Shown here piece after piece: positions 1 to 8,398 of a stretch of 64,000 nt of DNA. Position numbers and translations under genes: made by a program. The stretch covers positions 1 to 64,000 of the forward strand of contig NZ_RCVR01000014.1 of NCBI RefSeq assembly GCF_016107305.1. The letters are read 5' to 3'. How positions within the stretch are numbered: position 1 is the stretch's first letter; each line of letters starts with the position of its first letter. The stretch comes from Roseomonas sp. KE2513 (GTDB taxonomy: Bacteria; Pseudomonadota; Alphaproteobacteria; Acetobacterales; Acetobacteraceae). The notes under the pieces were generated by a model. That model was not told the origin of the DNA. It ran no database searches and saw only the letters and a program-made list of their open reading frames with translations.

Positions 1-382
1 TAGCATCGGCTTTTACTTCGTGCTCCCAAATGCGGAGTACGCGCCAGCCCTCAGCCCGGAGACGCTTAAAATTTCGGAGGTCCCTCTGGCGGTTGGCCTC
101 GATCTTGGCCTCCCACTTCACGGAAAGCTTGTCCCTCCAGTCCCGGAACCGCCAGCCGTGCCAGAAGTCTCCGTCCACGAAAACCACCACCCCATGGCGC
201 CGGAAGACGAAATCTGGGCGTCCCGGGAGATCCCTTGCATGCGACTCGTATCGGAAGCGGGTCGGCCTCAGAGCGGCTGCCATGGCCAGCTCGGGACCGG
301 TGTCCTTGCCCCGAATGCGGGCCATCACAGCCGACCGCTTCTCCGGGGACATGATGTCCCCTCGATGTCTTCTGGCAGTCAT
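1..382 (-). CDS. vsr: Very-short-patch-repair-type (Vsr) endonuclease, 3' end cut by window edge
   Basis: The minus strand reads an open frame from ATG 382 to the left edge with the Vsr layout: MSPEKRSAVMARIRGKDT near the start, then a PDFVFRRHGVVVFVDGDFWHG block and RVLRIWEHEV at the edge. In the family, the D and the FVDGxFWHG motif belong to a restriction-endonuclease-like fold that nicks T:G mismatches arising from 5-methylcytosine deamination. An internal ATG at 352 (MSPEKRS) is an equally good start. The gene is divergent from a Z1/MORC-type defence operon, where Vsr and a Dcm-like methylase are known companions, so a cytosine methyltransferase may lie just left of the window (inference). 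The C-terminus is missing only because the window ends. Confidence 0.85.
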   Translation of the reverse strand, partial: MTARRHRGDIMSPEKRSAVMARIRGKDTGPELAMAAALRPTRFRYESHARDLPGRPDFVFRRHGVVVFVDGDFWHGWRFRDWRDKLSVKWEAKIEANRQRDLRNFKRLRAEGWRVLRIWEHEVKADA

Positions 383-479
383 TTCAGGACGATAGGTCTG
401 GGCATGGAGTCTTGCAGGGGGGGTGGTTCTTGGCTCGGCTTCATACCAGAATATGCCGTTTCCCCACTTTTGTTGCACG

Positions 480-496
480 ATTATAGATGCGATAAT
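480..496. promoter_or_regulatory. Candidate divergent promoters between vsr and the defence operon
   Basis: The 383-535 gap between the divergent vsr and sigma-like genes holds a TATAAT hexamer on the minus strand (plus-strand ATTATA, 480-485) pointing at vsr, and an extended -10-like TGC-GATAAT on the plus strand (488-496) pointing at the operon. Neither has a convincing -35 at 17 bp, so these are tentative. No operator-like palindrome was recognised. Confidence 0.35.
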
Positions 497-535
497 GACT
501 TAGCGTAGTGGATAAATCCGTCCAGAACGATCCAG

Positions 536-3016
536 TTGAGCAAAGAAGCCTCTCTCAGCACCCTCTTCCGCCTGACGCTAGCGTCGGGTGTGCCCGCAGC
601 AGTAGCGTTCCATCTGAAGCGTGGCGCACCCTTGAACGGCCGGGACGGAAAGGGCCGCAGCCCTCTGATCCTGGCGGCAATGCGTGGACATGCTGAAGTT
701 TGCCGACTTCTGCTTGAGGCTGGCGCCGATACTACTACTCGGGATGACGACAACCAAGACGCGCTCGCAGCTGCACAGTCCGCCGGGCACTCCCCTGTTG
801 TCGCACTGATCTCAAGGTACCAGGGCGCCAGTGCGGCGAGCACATTGGAACAAGCCCCGCCGCCAGAGATTCAGCTCTGCGAGCCATCCCAGGAATGCAC
901 TGCAAATCCTGAACCGCTAGACTGCCCTCGGGTCCTTTCGGAAGACAACCGCCCTTGCTCAGGCAGCAGTCCGGAAGGGGATAATGTGCCTGCTGCTACG
1001 CTGCCGGCGCTGGATATCAAGGTTGCAAGTACTGATCCGGTAGAGACTATCGAGGAGAGCCACACGGCGGAAATCGCCGATGAGTGGATCGTGGATGATG
1101 GAGCGCAAACCGCCGCCCCGCCAGCCGAAGAGACGCCCGAAGTGGAGCCCGTAGCAAGCCAAGGCACGATAGCCGCGCCTCCATTACTGGCCGAGCCATC
1201 AAGTGCGGCAGTTGGATCTTCCGCTGCGGATCAGCAGTGGGAACCCGAGCTTGAGCCTCTGCTACTCATTTCGGCGATCGGCGTTGAGAGGGCGGCGGCC
1301 GCACTTGATGCTCAGCTGACCAGTCACACCGCGTCCATCTCCGATCAGGACTGGGCCGACACAGACCTGGAGCTGCCTGGGGTCGCGCCGACGTGGCTGG
1401 CCCTGTTCGCAGAGGGGTTCGATGGGCACCGTGCGGTCGTGCATCTGCTGGAGGCGGCGTTCCGCCATGGATGGGTGCCGGAGGAAGCGCTTGATGATCT
1501 GACGGTGCACGCCGCAACACGCGGAAAGGAAGAGGCTGTAACCGTCGCTCTCCGTGCCGTGCTCAGTGACCTTGGCGTACTGGTCCAGCGGGAACACGCG
1601 CTTGATCTGTCGCGGGATGCTGATGATGACTCGGCAGCGGGCAGTTCCTTCCTTCACAGATCGGACATTGCCGACACACTCGAACTCCTCGACGGCATGG
1701 CTGGAGCCTTTCCTGACGCGGAGAGCCTGCTACTGGAGGAGGCGTCGCGCGCACGCATCGCCTCCGCCTCCGAGGAGGTGCGCCTGTTCCGGGAATTGGC
1801 GTCGGCTCGTCGGGATCTGCTGAAGCTGGCAGCTCCTTGCGCCTCTACCCCGGCCACCCTGCAGTCCTGGGCCGACCGGCTGGATGCTGGCCTTCTCGTG
1901 CCAAGGGAAGTTTCGGACGTGGACTGGACTGCAATCGAGGAGGACGTTGACGATTCCTCGGATCAATTCAGGGAGGAGGACAGTTCGGCGGCTAAGGGGC
2001 TGGCGGCTTGCCTGAGGGAAGCTGCCCAGAGAGACGCGGAGGCGGGAGATATGGTGCGGAGCTTGTCGGCGATGGCGCTGACAACCCGCCGCCTACTAGA
2101 GCTGGCCGAACGCGCTCTTCCTAAAGGAAGGCGATCTGCACCCCGACGCCGCAAAGCGCCGAACTGCATTGAGGAGAACACGCCGCAGGGTCTCCACCTA
2201 CTGCGCCGTGTCACCGCGAGCCTCCAGGCATCCGGATCCGAGACTGCGATAGAGTCGGCACTGGAACGGTACCTTGTTCTGAGAGAGATGATCGTCAAAG
2301 CGAACCTGCGTCGCATCGTCTGGCACGCGCGACGATACGCACGCCCTGCGGTGCCTTTCCTCGATCTCGTTCAGGAGGGCCAGATCGCCCTACTCAGGGC
2401 GATCGACAAGTATGATGTCGAGCGCGGATTGCGCTTCGGTACCTACGCAACGTGGTGGATCCGACAGTCGATGAGCCGTTGTACGCAGGACACTGGCCGA
2501 ACAGTCCGCGTCCCCGTCCACCTGCTGGAGCGTATGGCCAAGACACGGCGGCACGCCGATGCCTTCAGGGTTAAACATGGCTTCGAGCCATCGGCCCTCG
2601 ACCTCGCGCAGGTGACGGAACTGGATGTGCGGGCAGTGGAGCGGGCTCTCGCTGCCGAGCGTGAGATCATGCCCTTGGAGGAGGCTGCAGGTCTGTCCGC
2701 CGTGGCGGATCATGAGCTGGGTTTGACCAGGGAAGCCTGCGTTCCGGAACTTATCGATCCTGAGACACCTCTTGCGACCGTTCTTCAGAACGATTTGAGA
2801 CTTGCCTTGCTTGAGGCGTTGCAGAAGCTTGACCAGCGGGCAGCACGCATCCTGGACCTGCGCTTCGGCATCACCGATGGCCATCCTCTCACACTGGAGG
2901 AGGTGGGGCAGTTGTACCGGGTGACCCGCGAACGGATTCGGCAGATCGAGGCAAAGGCACTCGATCGGCTGCCCCGGCACCTTCCCTCGCGCCACTTCGA
3001 GAGCATGGTCCCATGA
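536..3016 (+). CDS. Ankyrin-repeat / sigma-70 fusion protein (826 aa), first gene of defence operon
   Basis: The C-terminal quarter is a recognisable RNA polymerase sigma-70 factor. Region 2 (about residues 585-655) contains FLDLVQEGQIALLRAIDKYD, FGTYATWWIRQSM; a region 3-like part follows, then region 4 (about 765-815) with LRFGITDG, LTLEEVGQ and the helix-turn-helix RERIRQIEAKALDRL. The N-terminus (about 5-95) has ankyrin-like repeats (DGKGRSPLILAAMRGHAEVC, LLLEAGAD). The 450-residue middle is acidic and unrecognised. An ordinary primary sigma is shorter and has no ankyrin part. The start is uncertain: TTG 536 is the longest in-frame choice after a stop at 506-508, with no clear ribosome site; GTG near 587 is an alternative. 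It overlaps the next gene by ATGA. It may redirect RNA polymerase during infection or transcribe this operon (inference). Confidence 0.8.
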   Translation: MSKEASLSTLFRLTLASGVPAAVAFHLKRGAPLNGRDGKGRSPLILAAMRGHAEVCRLLLEAGADTTTRDDDNQDALAAAQSAGHSPVVALISRYQGASAASTLEQAPPPEIQLCEPSQECTANPEPLDCPRVLSEDNRPCSGSSPEGDNVPAATLPALDIKVASTDPVETIEESHTAEIADEWIVDDGAQTAAPPAEETPEVEPVASQGTIAAPPLLAEPSSAAVGSSAADQQWEPELEPLLLISAIGVERAAAALDAQLTSHTASISDQDWADTDLELPGVAPTWLALFAEGFDGHRAVVHLLEAAFRHGWVPEEALDDLTVHAATRGKEEAVTVALRAVLSDLGVLVQREHALDLSRDADDDSAAGSSFLHRSDIADTLELLDGMAGAFPDAESLLLEEASRARIASASEEVRLFRELASARRDLLKLAAPCASTPATLQSWADRLDAGLLVPREVSDVDWTAIEEDVDDSSDQFREEDSSAAKGLAACLREAAQRDAEAGDMVRSLSAMALTTRRLLELAERALPKGRRSAPRRRKAPNCIEENTPQGLHLLRRVTASLQASGSETAIESALERYLVLREMIVKANLRRIVWHARRYARPAVPFLDLVQEGQIALLRAIDKYDVERGLRFGTYATWWIRQSMSRCTQDTGRTVRVPVHLLERMAKTRRHADAFRVKHGFEPSALDLAQVTELDVRAVERALAAEREIMPLEEAAGLSAVADHELGLTREACVPELIDPETPLATVLQNDLRLALLEALQKLDQRAARILDLRFGITDGHPLTLEEVGQLYRVTRERIRQIEAKALDRLPRHLPSRHFESMVP

Positions 3017-4530
3017 CAGGGCAGCCAAGCCAGAGGAGGATCGCCGCTCCACCGCGGGCTACAGCGATGATCGAAGCCTTGCGAGGCCTGGGCTACTCGA
3101 CTTCGACGGCCTTGGCAGACCTGATAGACAACAGCGTAGCTGCGGGCGCTTCGCAGGTGGACGTCTTCTTCACCTGGGCGGGAGCCGCATCACGCGTGAT
3201 CATAGCCGACAATGGCAGTGGTATGACGGCTGATCAGCTTGAGAAGGCCATGCGTCTCGGTGATCGAAGCCCGCTCGAGCCGCGGCTGCCGGGCGACCTG
3301 GGGCGGTTCGGCCTCGGGTTGAAGACCGCGTCCTTCTCGCAGTGCCGGCGACTGACCGTCGTGTCCCGCAGGCATGGGACAACGGCGTGCCTGCGATGGG
3401 ACCTTGACGAGATCGCAGCGGCGGGAGGACAGGACTGGGAGCTGCTCGAAGGTCCGGCGCCCGGTTCCGACGACCTGCTGACGCTCCTGGCCTCCACCGG
3501 CCACGGCACGCTCGTCGCCTGGGAAGTTCTCGACCGCCTGCTGACCCCCGGATTCCGCGAGCAGGACCTGCTCGACCTCATGGACCGGGTCGAGCGCCAT
3601 CTGTCCATGGTCTTCCACCTCTACATGGAGGGGCTTCGACCACGTCTTCGCATCACGCTGAACGGGAGCCGCGTGAAGCCGTGGGATCCCTTCATGACGG
3701 ACCATCGCGACACTTGGTCGTCTCCCGAGGAACGCTTCCCCAGTTCTTCCGGTCCTGTAACTGTCCAGGCTCATGTCCTGCCCCACAAGGATCGGCTGGA
3801 TGCAAGATCTTACGAAGATGCTGCCGGCCCTGACGGATGGACGGCACAGCAGGGCTTCTATGTCTACAGGCAGGGACGCCTTCTCCTGGGAGGATCCTGG
3901 TTGGGGCTCGGACGCGGGCGGTCGTGGACGAAGGAGGAGGCTCATCGGCTCGCACGCATCCGCGTGGAGATCGGGAATGCCTCTGATGCTGCATGGAAGA
4001 TCGACATCCGGAAGTCGACGGCCCGACTTCCGGTTGAGGTTCGATCGAAGCTGACCGCCCTCGCCGAGGATACGCGAAACCGCGCACGTCGTGTCTTCGC
4101 GTGGCGCGGCAAGACTCTCACTGGTCGGGTGAGTGGACAGCCAGTTGTCCAGGCCTGGGCGGCGATACACAATTCCGACGGCATCCGGTACCGGATCGAT
4201 GAGCATCATCCCGCCGTGGCGGCGGTCCTCCAGCAGGCTGATGAGCTTGCTCCTCTTGTGCGCGCCATGCTCCGGGTCGTGGAGGAGACGGTGCCGGTCC
4301 AGCGCATCTGGCTGGACACGGCGGAGGCCAAGGAGACGCCCCGTACCGGCTTCACAGCTGGTCCGCCAGCCGAGCTCCACCAAGTGCTGGATGTCATGTA
4401 CCGGAACCTCGTCCGTCGGCGTGGACTGACGTCTTCCGAGGCCAGACAGCGTCTTCTACTGGCAGAGCCCTTCGACGCGTACCCCGATGTTGTTGCCGCT
4501 CTTCCCGACCTCCCTCCGATCGAGACCTGA
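3013..4530 (+). CDS. MutL/MORC-like GHKL ATPase (HATPase_c_3), 505 aa
   Basis: A Bergerat-fold ATP-binding site is plain: motif N ADLIDNSVAAGA (D36, N40), motif DxGxG as IIADNGSGMT, and the GxxGxG lid as DLGRFGLGLKTASFSQ. The position of the usual catalytic glutamate is aspartate here (DLIDN rather than ELxxN), which is common in this subfamily. Such ATPases dimerise on ATP binding and, in MutL/MORC relatives, clamp or remodel DNA. The remainder has no recognised nuclease motif. Start ATG 3013 overlaps the stop of the sigma-like gene, and the Z1 gene starts six bases after the stop, so the operon is translationally coupled. Comparative genomics places this ATPase class with Z1, Vsr and methylases in restriction-like systems; a role in sensing foreign DNA is inference. 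Confidence 0.85.
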   Translation: MTGQPSQRRIAAPPRATAMIEALRGLGYSTSTALADLIDNSVAAGASQVDVFFTWAGAASRVIIADNGSGMTADQLEKAMRLGDRSPLEPRLPGDLGRFGLGLKTASFSQCRRLTVVSRRHGTTACLRWDLDEIAAAGGQDWELLEGPAPGSDDLLTLLASTGHGTLVAWEVLDRLLTPGFREQDLLDLMDRVERHLSMVFHLYMEGLRPRLRITLNGSRVKPWDPFMTDHRDTWSSPEERFPSSSGPVTVQAHVLPHKDRLDARSYEDAAGPDGWTAQQGFYVYRQGRLLLGGSWLGLGRGRSWTKEEAHRLARIRVEIGNASDAAWKIDIRKSTARLPVEVRSKLTALAEDTRNRARRVFAWRGKTLTGRVSGQPVVQAWAAIHNSDGIRYRIDEHHPAVAAVLQQADELAPLVRAMLRVVEETVPVQRIWLDTAEAKETPRTGFTAGPPAELHQVLDVMYRNLVRRRGLTSSEARQRLLLAEPFDAYPDVVAALPDLPPIET

Positions 4531-4536
4531 CCCGCC

Positions 4537-7395
4537 ATGGATGCAGTACCGGAAAGCCATGCCCAGAAGGTGGTGAAGTTCGTACAGGAGCTTCTGCTCG
4601 ACGAACCCGACAGAAGCCGTATCGGCCCGACGCTGATTGGCGAGCAGATCGATGTGGTGCTGCGAATGAAGCCGGCCTGGGGAGAGGGGCTCGACCGGGC
4701 TGCCATAACGGAGGAACTCGTCCGCCGCTTCAGTATGTGGATCGGGCGTGACGGAGCCCTGAAGGATGAGGCCGGACATATCGCTTGGCTTGATGCGGAG
4801 AGGAAGCACGAATGGCGCCTGTGGCGGCGCTATCGCGAGTGGCTCGAAAGAGATCTTCCTTCGGAAGCGCTTGATGCTCTCGACCGATCCACCGACGGCA
4901 TTCTCGGCTTGCTGGAGGATCCACAGAGATCAGGCGACTGGGATCGTCGAGGCTTGGTGGTGGGGCATGTGCAGTCGGGGAAGACCGCCAACTACACCGG
5001 CCTGATCTGCAAGGCGGCGGACGCCGGCTACAAGATCATCATCGTCCTTGCCGGACTGCACAACAATCTCAGGTCCCAGACGCAGATGCGGCTAGACGAA
5101 GGCTTCCTCGGTTATGCGACGGCACCGTCGCCTGGCGATACAACGACGATTGGCGTCGGAGAGATCGACGGCGATCCATCCATCCGTCCCAATTACGTGA
5201 CCAACCGCACGGACAAGGGTGACTTCTCGACACGGCTGGCTGGCAGCCTGGGCATCAGTCCCGAGCAGCGGCCGTGGCTCTTCGTCGTGAAGAAGAACAA
5301 GACCGTCCTGACCCGTCTCCTGTCCTGGGTCCAGAACCATGCTGCCGACAGTCGGGACCAGGAGACCGGGCGGAGACTCGTCACGAAACTGCCGCTGCTG
5401 CTGCTGGATGATGAAGCGGACCATGCGTCGGTGGATACTGGTGAGCAGGTATTCGACGAGCAGGGACGTCCGGACGAGGAACACTCGCCGACCGTCATCA
5501 ACCGCCTTGTCCGGCGCCTGCTCCACTCCTTCACCCGGGCGGCCTATGTCGGCTATACGGCGACACCGTTCGCCAACATCTTCATCCACGATCGCGGCCA
5601 CACGCGTGAAGAGGGTCCGGACCTCTTCCCGAGCTCGTTCATCGTCAATCTCGCAGCCCCGTCGAACTACGTCGGTCCGGCGAAGATCTTCGGCCTTCGT
5701 GGAGCCACGGGCCGCGAGGGAGGCCTCCCCCTGGCCCATGAAGTCTCCGATCAACAGGGCGAGGCAGAAGGCTCCGGCTGGATGCCGCAAGGCCACAAGA
5801 GCCACCACCGGCCGAGTGCCGACGAGTTGCCCGGATCGCTGCACGAGGCCATCCTGTCCTTTCTGCTCGCCTGTGCCGCCAGAAAGGTCCGCGGGCAGGG
5901 CCAGCGTCACAGTTCGATGCTCATCCACGTCACCCGCTTCACTGCCGTCCAGGCCGAGGTCCATCGGCAGGTCACGGAGATTGTTCGGAGCATTTCCCAG
6001 CGCCTCCGGCGGGGGATCGGCAGCGAGAAGCTGCTGGCGGATCTCCACGCGCTCTGGGACAAGGACTTCGTGCCCGTCACGGCGATGATTGCCGAACGCG
6101 GCGACGATCCATCGATTAGTCCCATGGCATGGGAAGCAATAGCTGCCGTCCTCCCGGATGTGGTCGCCGACGTGAACGTCCGGATGATCAACGGCACGGC
6201 GAAGGATGCCCTCGACTACGCCGACAATTCAGGTCGCGGCCTGAAGGTCATCGCCATCGGGGGTGATAAGCTGGCCCGCGGCCTTACCCTGGAAGGTCTC
6301 TGCACGAGCTACTTCCTGCGTGCCTCGCGGATGTACGATACGTTGATGCAGATGGGGCGCTGGTTCGGCTACCGGCCTGGATACCTCGACCTTTGCCGGC
6401 TCTACACGACATCCGACCTCATCGAATGGTTCGGCCATATCGCCGACGCGTCAGAGGAACTCCGGGAGGAGTTCGACATGATGCAGGCCAGCGGCGGCAC
6501 TCCGAAGGACTACGGCCTTAAGGTCCAGTCGCACTCGGTGCTGATGGTGACATCACGGCTCAAGATGCGTGCGGCCAAGACAATGATGCTGTCCTTCAGT
6601 GGACAGGTTGTGGAGACGGTCGCCTTTCATCGCGACCCGGCAATCCTCAGCTCCAACCTCAAGGCGCTCCGGTCGCTTGTGGAGGAGATGGGCAGTCCGA
6701 CCGAGATGTCACCGATCCGGCGTACGAGACCGGACACCCGGCAGGAATGGGAAGGCGCGCTCTGGGATGCCGTGCCCGCGCAGCGGATCGTTACCTTCCT
6801 TGCGAACTACAGGACCCATCCCGAGGCCCACAAGACGAGTGCCGCGCACCTTGCCGAGTTCATCGAATCAATGGCGCGCACCGGTGAACTGACGTCGTGG
6901 ACCGTTGCGATACTTGGTGGCGGCGATCGCCGCTCTATCGATTTGGGACGCGGTATCTCGGTCAAAATGCCGATGCGTACGAAGCGGCCCCACATCCCCG
7001 CCAATCTCGACCGCTTCTCGATTGGCCGCCTCCTGGCACCACGTGATGAGGCGATCGATCTCGGGGAAGAGGCATGGGCCGCCTCCCTTACATTAACTCG
7101 TGAGATGTGGCGCGCGGATCCAGGGCGCTCACAGGGTCAGGAACCTGATGCGCCAAGCGGCGTCGCCATCAGGCGCATCAGAGGTTTCGGAGCAGCCGGC
7201 GTCTCGGCCCGGCCAGACAAGGGCCTGATGCTCCTCTACGTGCTGGACCCGCAGAAGACTGATGTGGAATTCTCCGAGGATGTGGAAGGCGTGGTCGGGC
7301 TCGGCATGAGCTTTCCAGGCAGCCGCTCAGGCGTGAAGGTGGCCTACGTGGCAAACAACGTGCTCTGGGAGCAGGACTATGGCTCCTCCGAGTGA
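4537..7395 (+). CDS. Z1-domain P-loop NTPase, putative defence helicase/nuclease (952 aa)
   Basis: This is a superfamily-2-like protein of the Z1 family (PF10593 type). Walker A is GHVQSGKTAN (K149), Walker B LLLLDDEADHAS (about 288-299), and a motif VI-like QMGRWFGYR lies near residue 605; ATPFANIF matches the helicase motif III position. Z1 proteins occur almost only in predicted defence operons with GHKL ATPases, DUF4420 nucleases and AIPR proteins, which is exactly the neighbourhood here. The ATG at 4537 lies six bases after the ATPase gene and the C-terminus overlaps the DUF4420 gene by 17 bases in another frame. Biochemical activity is not known from the sequence; translocation or unwinding of invading DNA is inferred from the motifs. 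Confidence 0.88.
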   Translation: MDAVPESHAQKVVKFVQELLLDEPDRSRIGPTLIGEQIDVVLRMKPAWGEGLDRAAITEELVRRFSMWIGRDGALKDEAGHIAWLDAERKHEWRLWRRYREWLERDLPSEALDALDRSTDGILGLLEDPQRSGDWDRRGLVVGHVQSGKTANYTGLICKAADAGYKIIIVLAGLHNNLRSQTQMRLDEGFLGYATAPSPGDTTTIGVGEIDGDPSIRPNYVTNRTDKGDFSTRLAGSLGISPEQRPWLFVVKKNKTVLTRLLSWVQNHAADSRDQETGRRLVTKLPLLLLDDEADHASVDTGEQVFDEQGRPDEEHSPTVINRLVRRLLHSFTRAAYVGYTATPFANIFIHDRGHTREEGPDLFPSSFIVNLAAPSNYVGPAKIFGLRGATGREGGLPLAHEVSDQQGEAEGSGWMPQGHKSHHRPSADELPGSLHEAILSFLLACAARKVRGQGQRHSSMLIHVTRFTAVQAEVHRQVTEIVRSISQRLRRGIGSEKLLADLHALWDKDFVPVTAMIAERGDDPSISPMAWEAIAAVLPDVVADVNVRMINGTAKDALDYADNSGRGLKVIAIGGDKLARGLTLEGLCTSYFLRASRMYDTLMQMGRWFGYRPGYLDLCRLYTTSDLIEWFGHIADASEELREEFDMMQASGGTPKDYGLKVQSHSVLMVTSRLKMRAAKTMMLSFSGQVVETVAFHRDPAILSSNLKALRSLVEEMGSPTEMSPIRRTRPDTRQEWEGALWDAVPAQRIVTFLANYRTHPEAHKTSAAHLAEFIESMARTGELTSWTVAILGGGDRRSIDLGRGISVKMPMRTKRPHIPANLDRFSIGRLLAPRDEAIDLGEEAWAASLTLTREMWRADPGRSQGQEPDAPSGVAIRRIRGFGAAGVSARPDKGLMLLYVLDPQKTDVEFSEDVEGVVGLGMSFPGSRSGVKVAYVANNVLWEQDYGSSE

Positions 7396-8398
7396 CCCGC
7401 TTCGGCTGGCCGAAGCTTGGCGTGCACTGGCCGGTCTCGATGGCGAGGCAGGATGGCGCAGCACCTATCTCGCCACTATCGGGTCCTGCCGAATCATGGC
7501 GGCGCGGCACATGCCGGATGATCGTGAGGGGTTACTACTGGGCTTCCAGGACGTCAGGCCACCCTCGACGTCCGAAATGCCTGCAGGACGTGGCTTCCAC
7601 GTCGAGATCGTGCGCGAGCCCGCACTGCCACGCCTCGTATTCATTGCCCTTGCACGGCAGCCAGGGGCGCCGCTCGACCTCTTCGGGGCGATGGCACAGG
7701 ATCTCCTGTCCTTAATCCGCTCGGAAGAAGGCACGCATAATGCACAGGTCGTCATGGCCTGCGTGGTCGCAAGGATAAGGGCTTGGCAGGATTTTATGCT
7801 GAAGGACCGTAGTGGCGTCCTGAGCAAGGAGGACGAGATCGGCCTGCATGGAGAGCTGCACATCCTAACCAAATTGGCCGAGGATCTCCAGGATCCCATG
7901 GCGGCCGTGAGCGCCTGGGAAGGTCCCATGCGAGGCCTGCACGACTTCGTGCTCCAGGTTGGAGCGATCGAGGTCAAGTCCTCGGTCGCGGTCACCGGCT
8001 TCAGGGCGACCATCTCGTCGCTGGACCAGCTCGACCAAGCAGTACGGTCGCCCCTGCACCTAGCGGCGGTCCGCCTGAGGGATGATCCCGTGGGCCTGTC
8101 GCTGCCGGAGCAGGTGGCTGCGACCCGCGCACTGCTGTCCGGATCTCTCGAGGCGGTATCTGCCTTTTCCCACAGACTACTCCGTTATGGATACATCGAG
8201 GCGATGACGTCGCACTACTCGCGTCGTCTGAAGCTTGATGATGTGCGCCTCTTCAAGGTCGCTGATGGCTTTCCGGCCTTGACTGTTAGAGCGGTGCCGC
8301 GAGGCGTCATCTCGGCTTCCTATGTCATTGATCTCGATGTTTCCGGTCTCACTGCCGTCACCCTCTCCGATGTTCTGCAGGATGCAAGCTGGCCATGA
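7379..8398 (+). CDS. DUF4420 PD-(D/E)XK nuclease-like protein (339 aa)
   Basis: The protein matches the DUF4420 (PF14390-type) restriction-endonuclease fold. The core is seen as LHDFVL (D189) followed by IEVKSS (E198, K200), with an upstream acidic helix EIGLHGELHIL that would supply the further metal-binding glutamate. The likely role is metal-dependent DNA cleavage as effector of the operon. Start ATG 7379 overlaps the end of the Z1 gene by 17 bases and its own stop overlaps the AIPR start (ATGA), so it is made with its partners. The family is defined by its association with Z1 and GHKL ATPases; target specificity cannot be read from the sequence. Confidence 0.82.
   Translation: MAPPSDPLRLAEAWRALAGLDGEAGWRSTYLATIGSCRIMAARHMPDDREGLLLGFQDVRPPSTSEMPAGRGFHVEIVREPALPRLVFIALARQPGAPLDLFGAMAQDLLSLIRSEEGTHNAQVVMACVVARIRAWQDFMLKDRSGVLSKEDEIGLHGELHILTKLAEDLQDPMAAVSAWEGPMRGLHDFVLQVGAIEVKSSVAVTGFRATISSLDQLDQAVRSPLHLAAVRLRDDPVGLSLPEQVAATRALLSGSLEAVSAFSHRLLRYGYIEAMTSHYSRRLKLDDVRLFKVADGFPALTVRAVPRGVISASYVIDLDVSGLTAVTLSDVLQDASWP

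Noticed and set aside
20-508. Plus-strand frames of 162 and 121 residues at the left edge
   Set aside because: They lie opposite the Vsr coding frame, which has clear family motifs; the plus frames have none.
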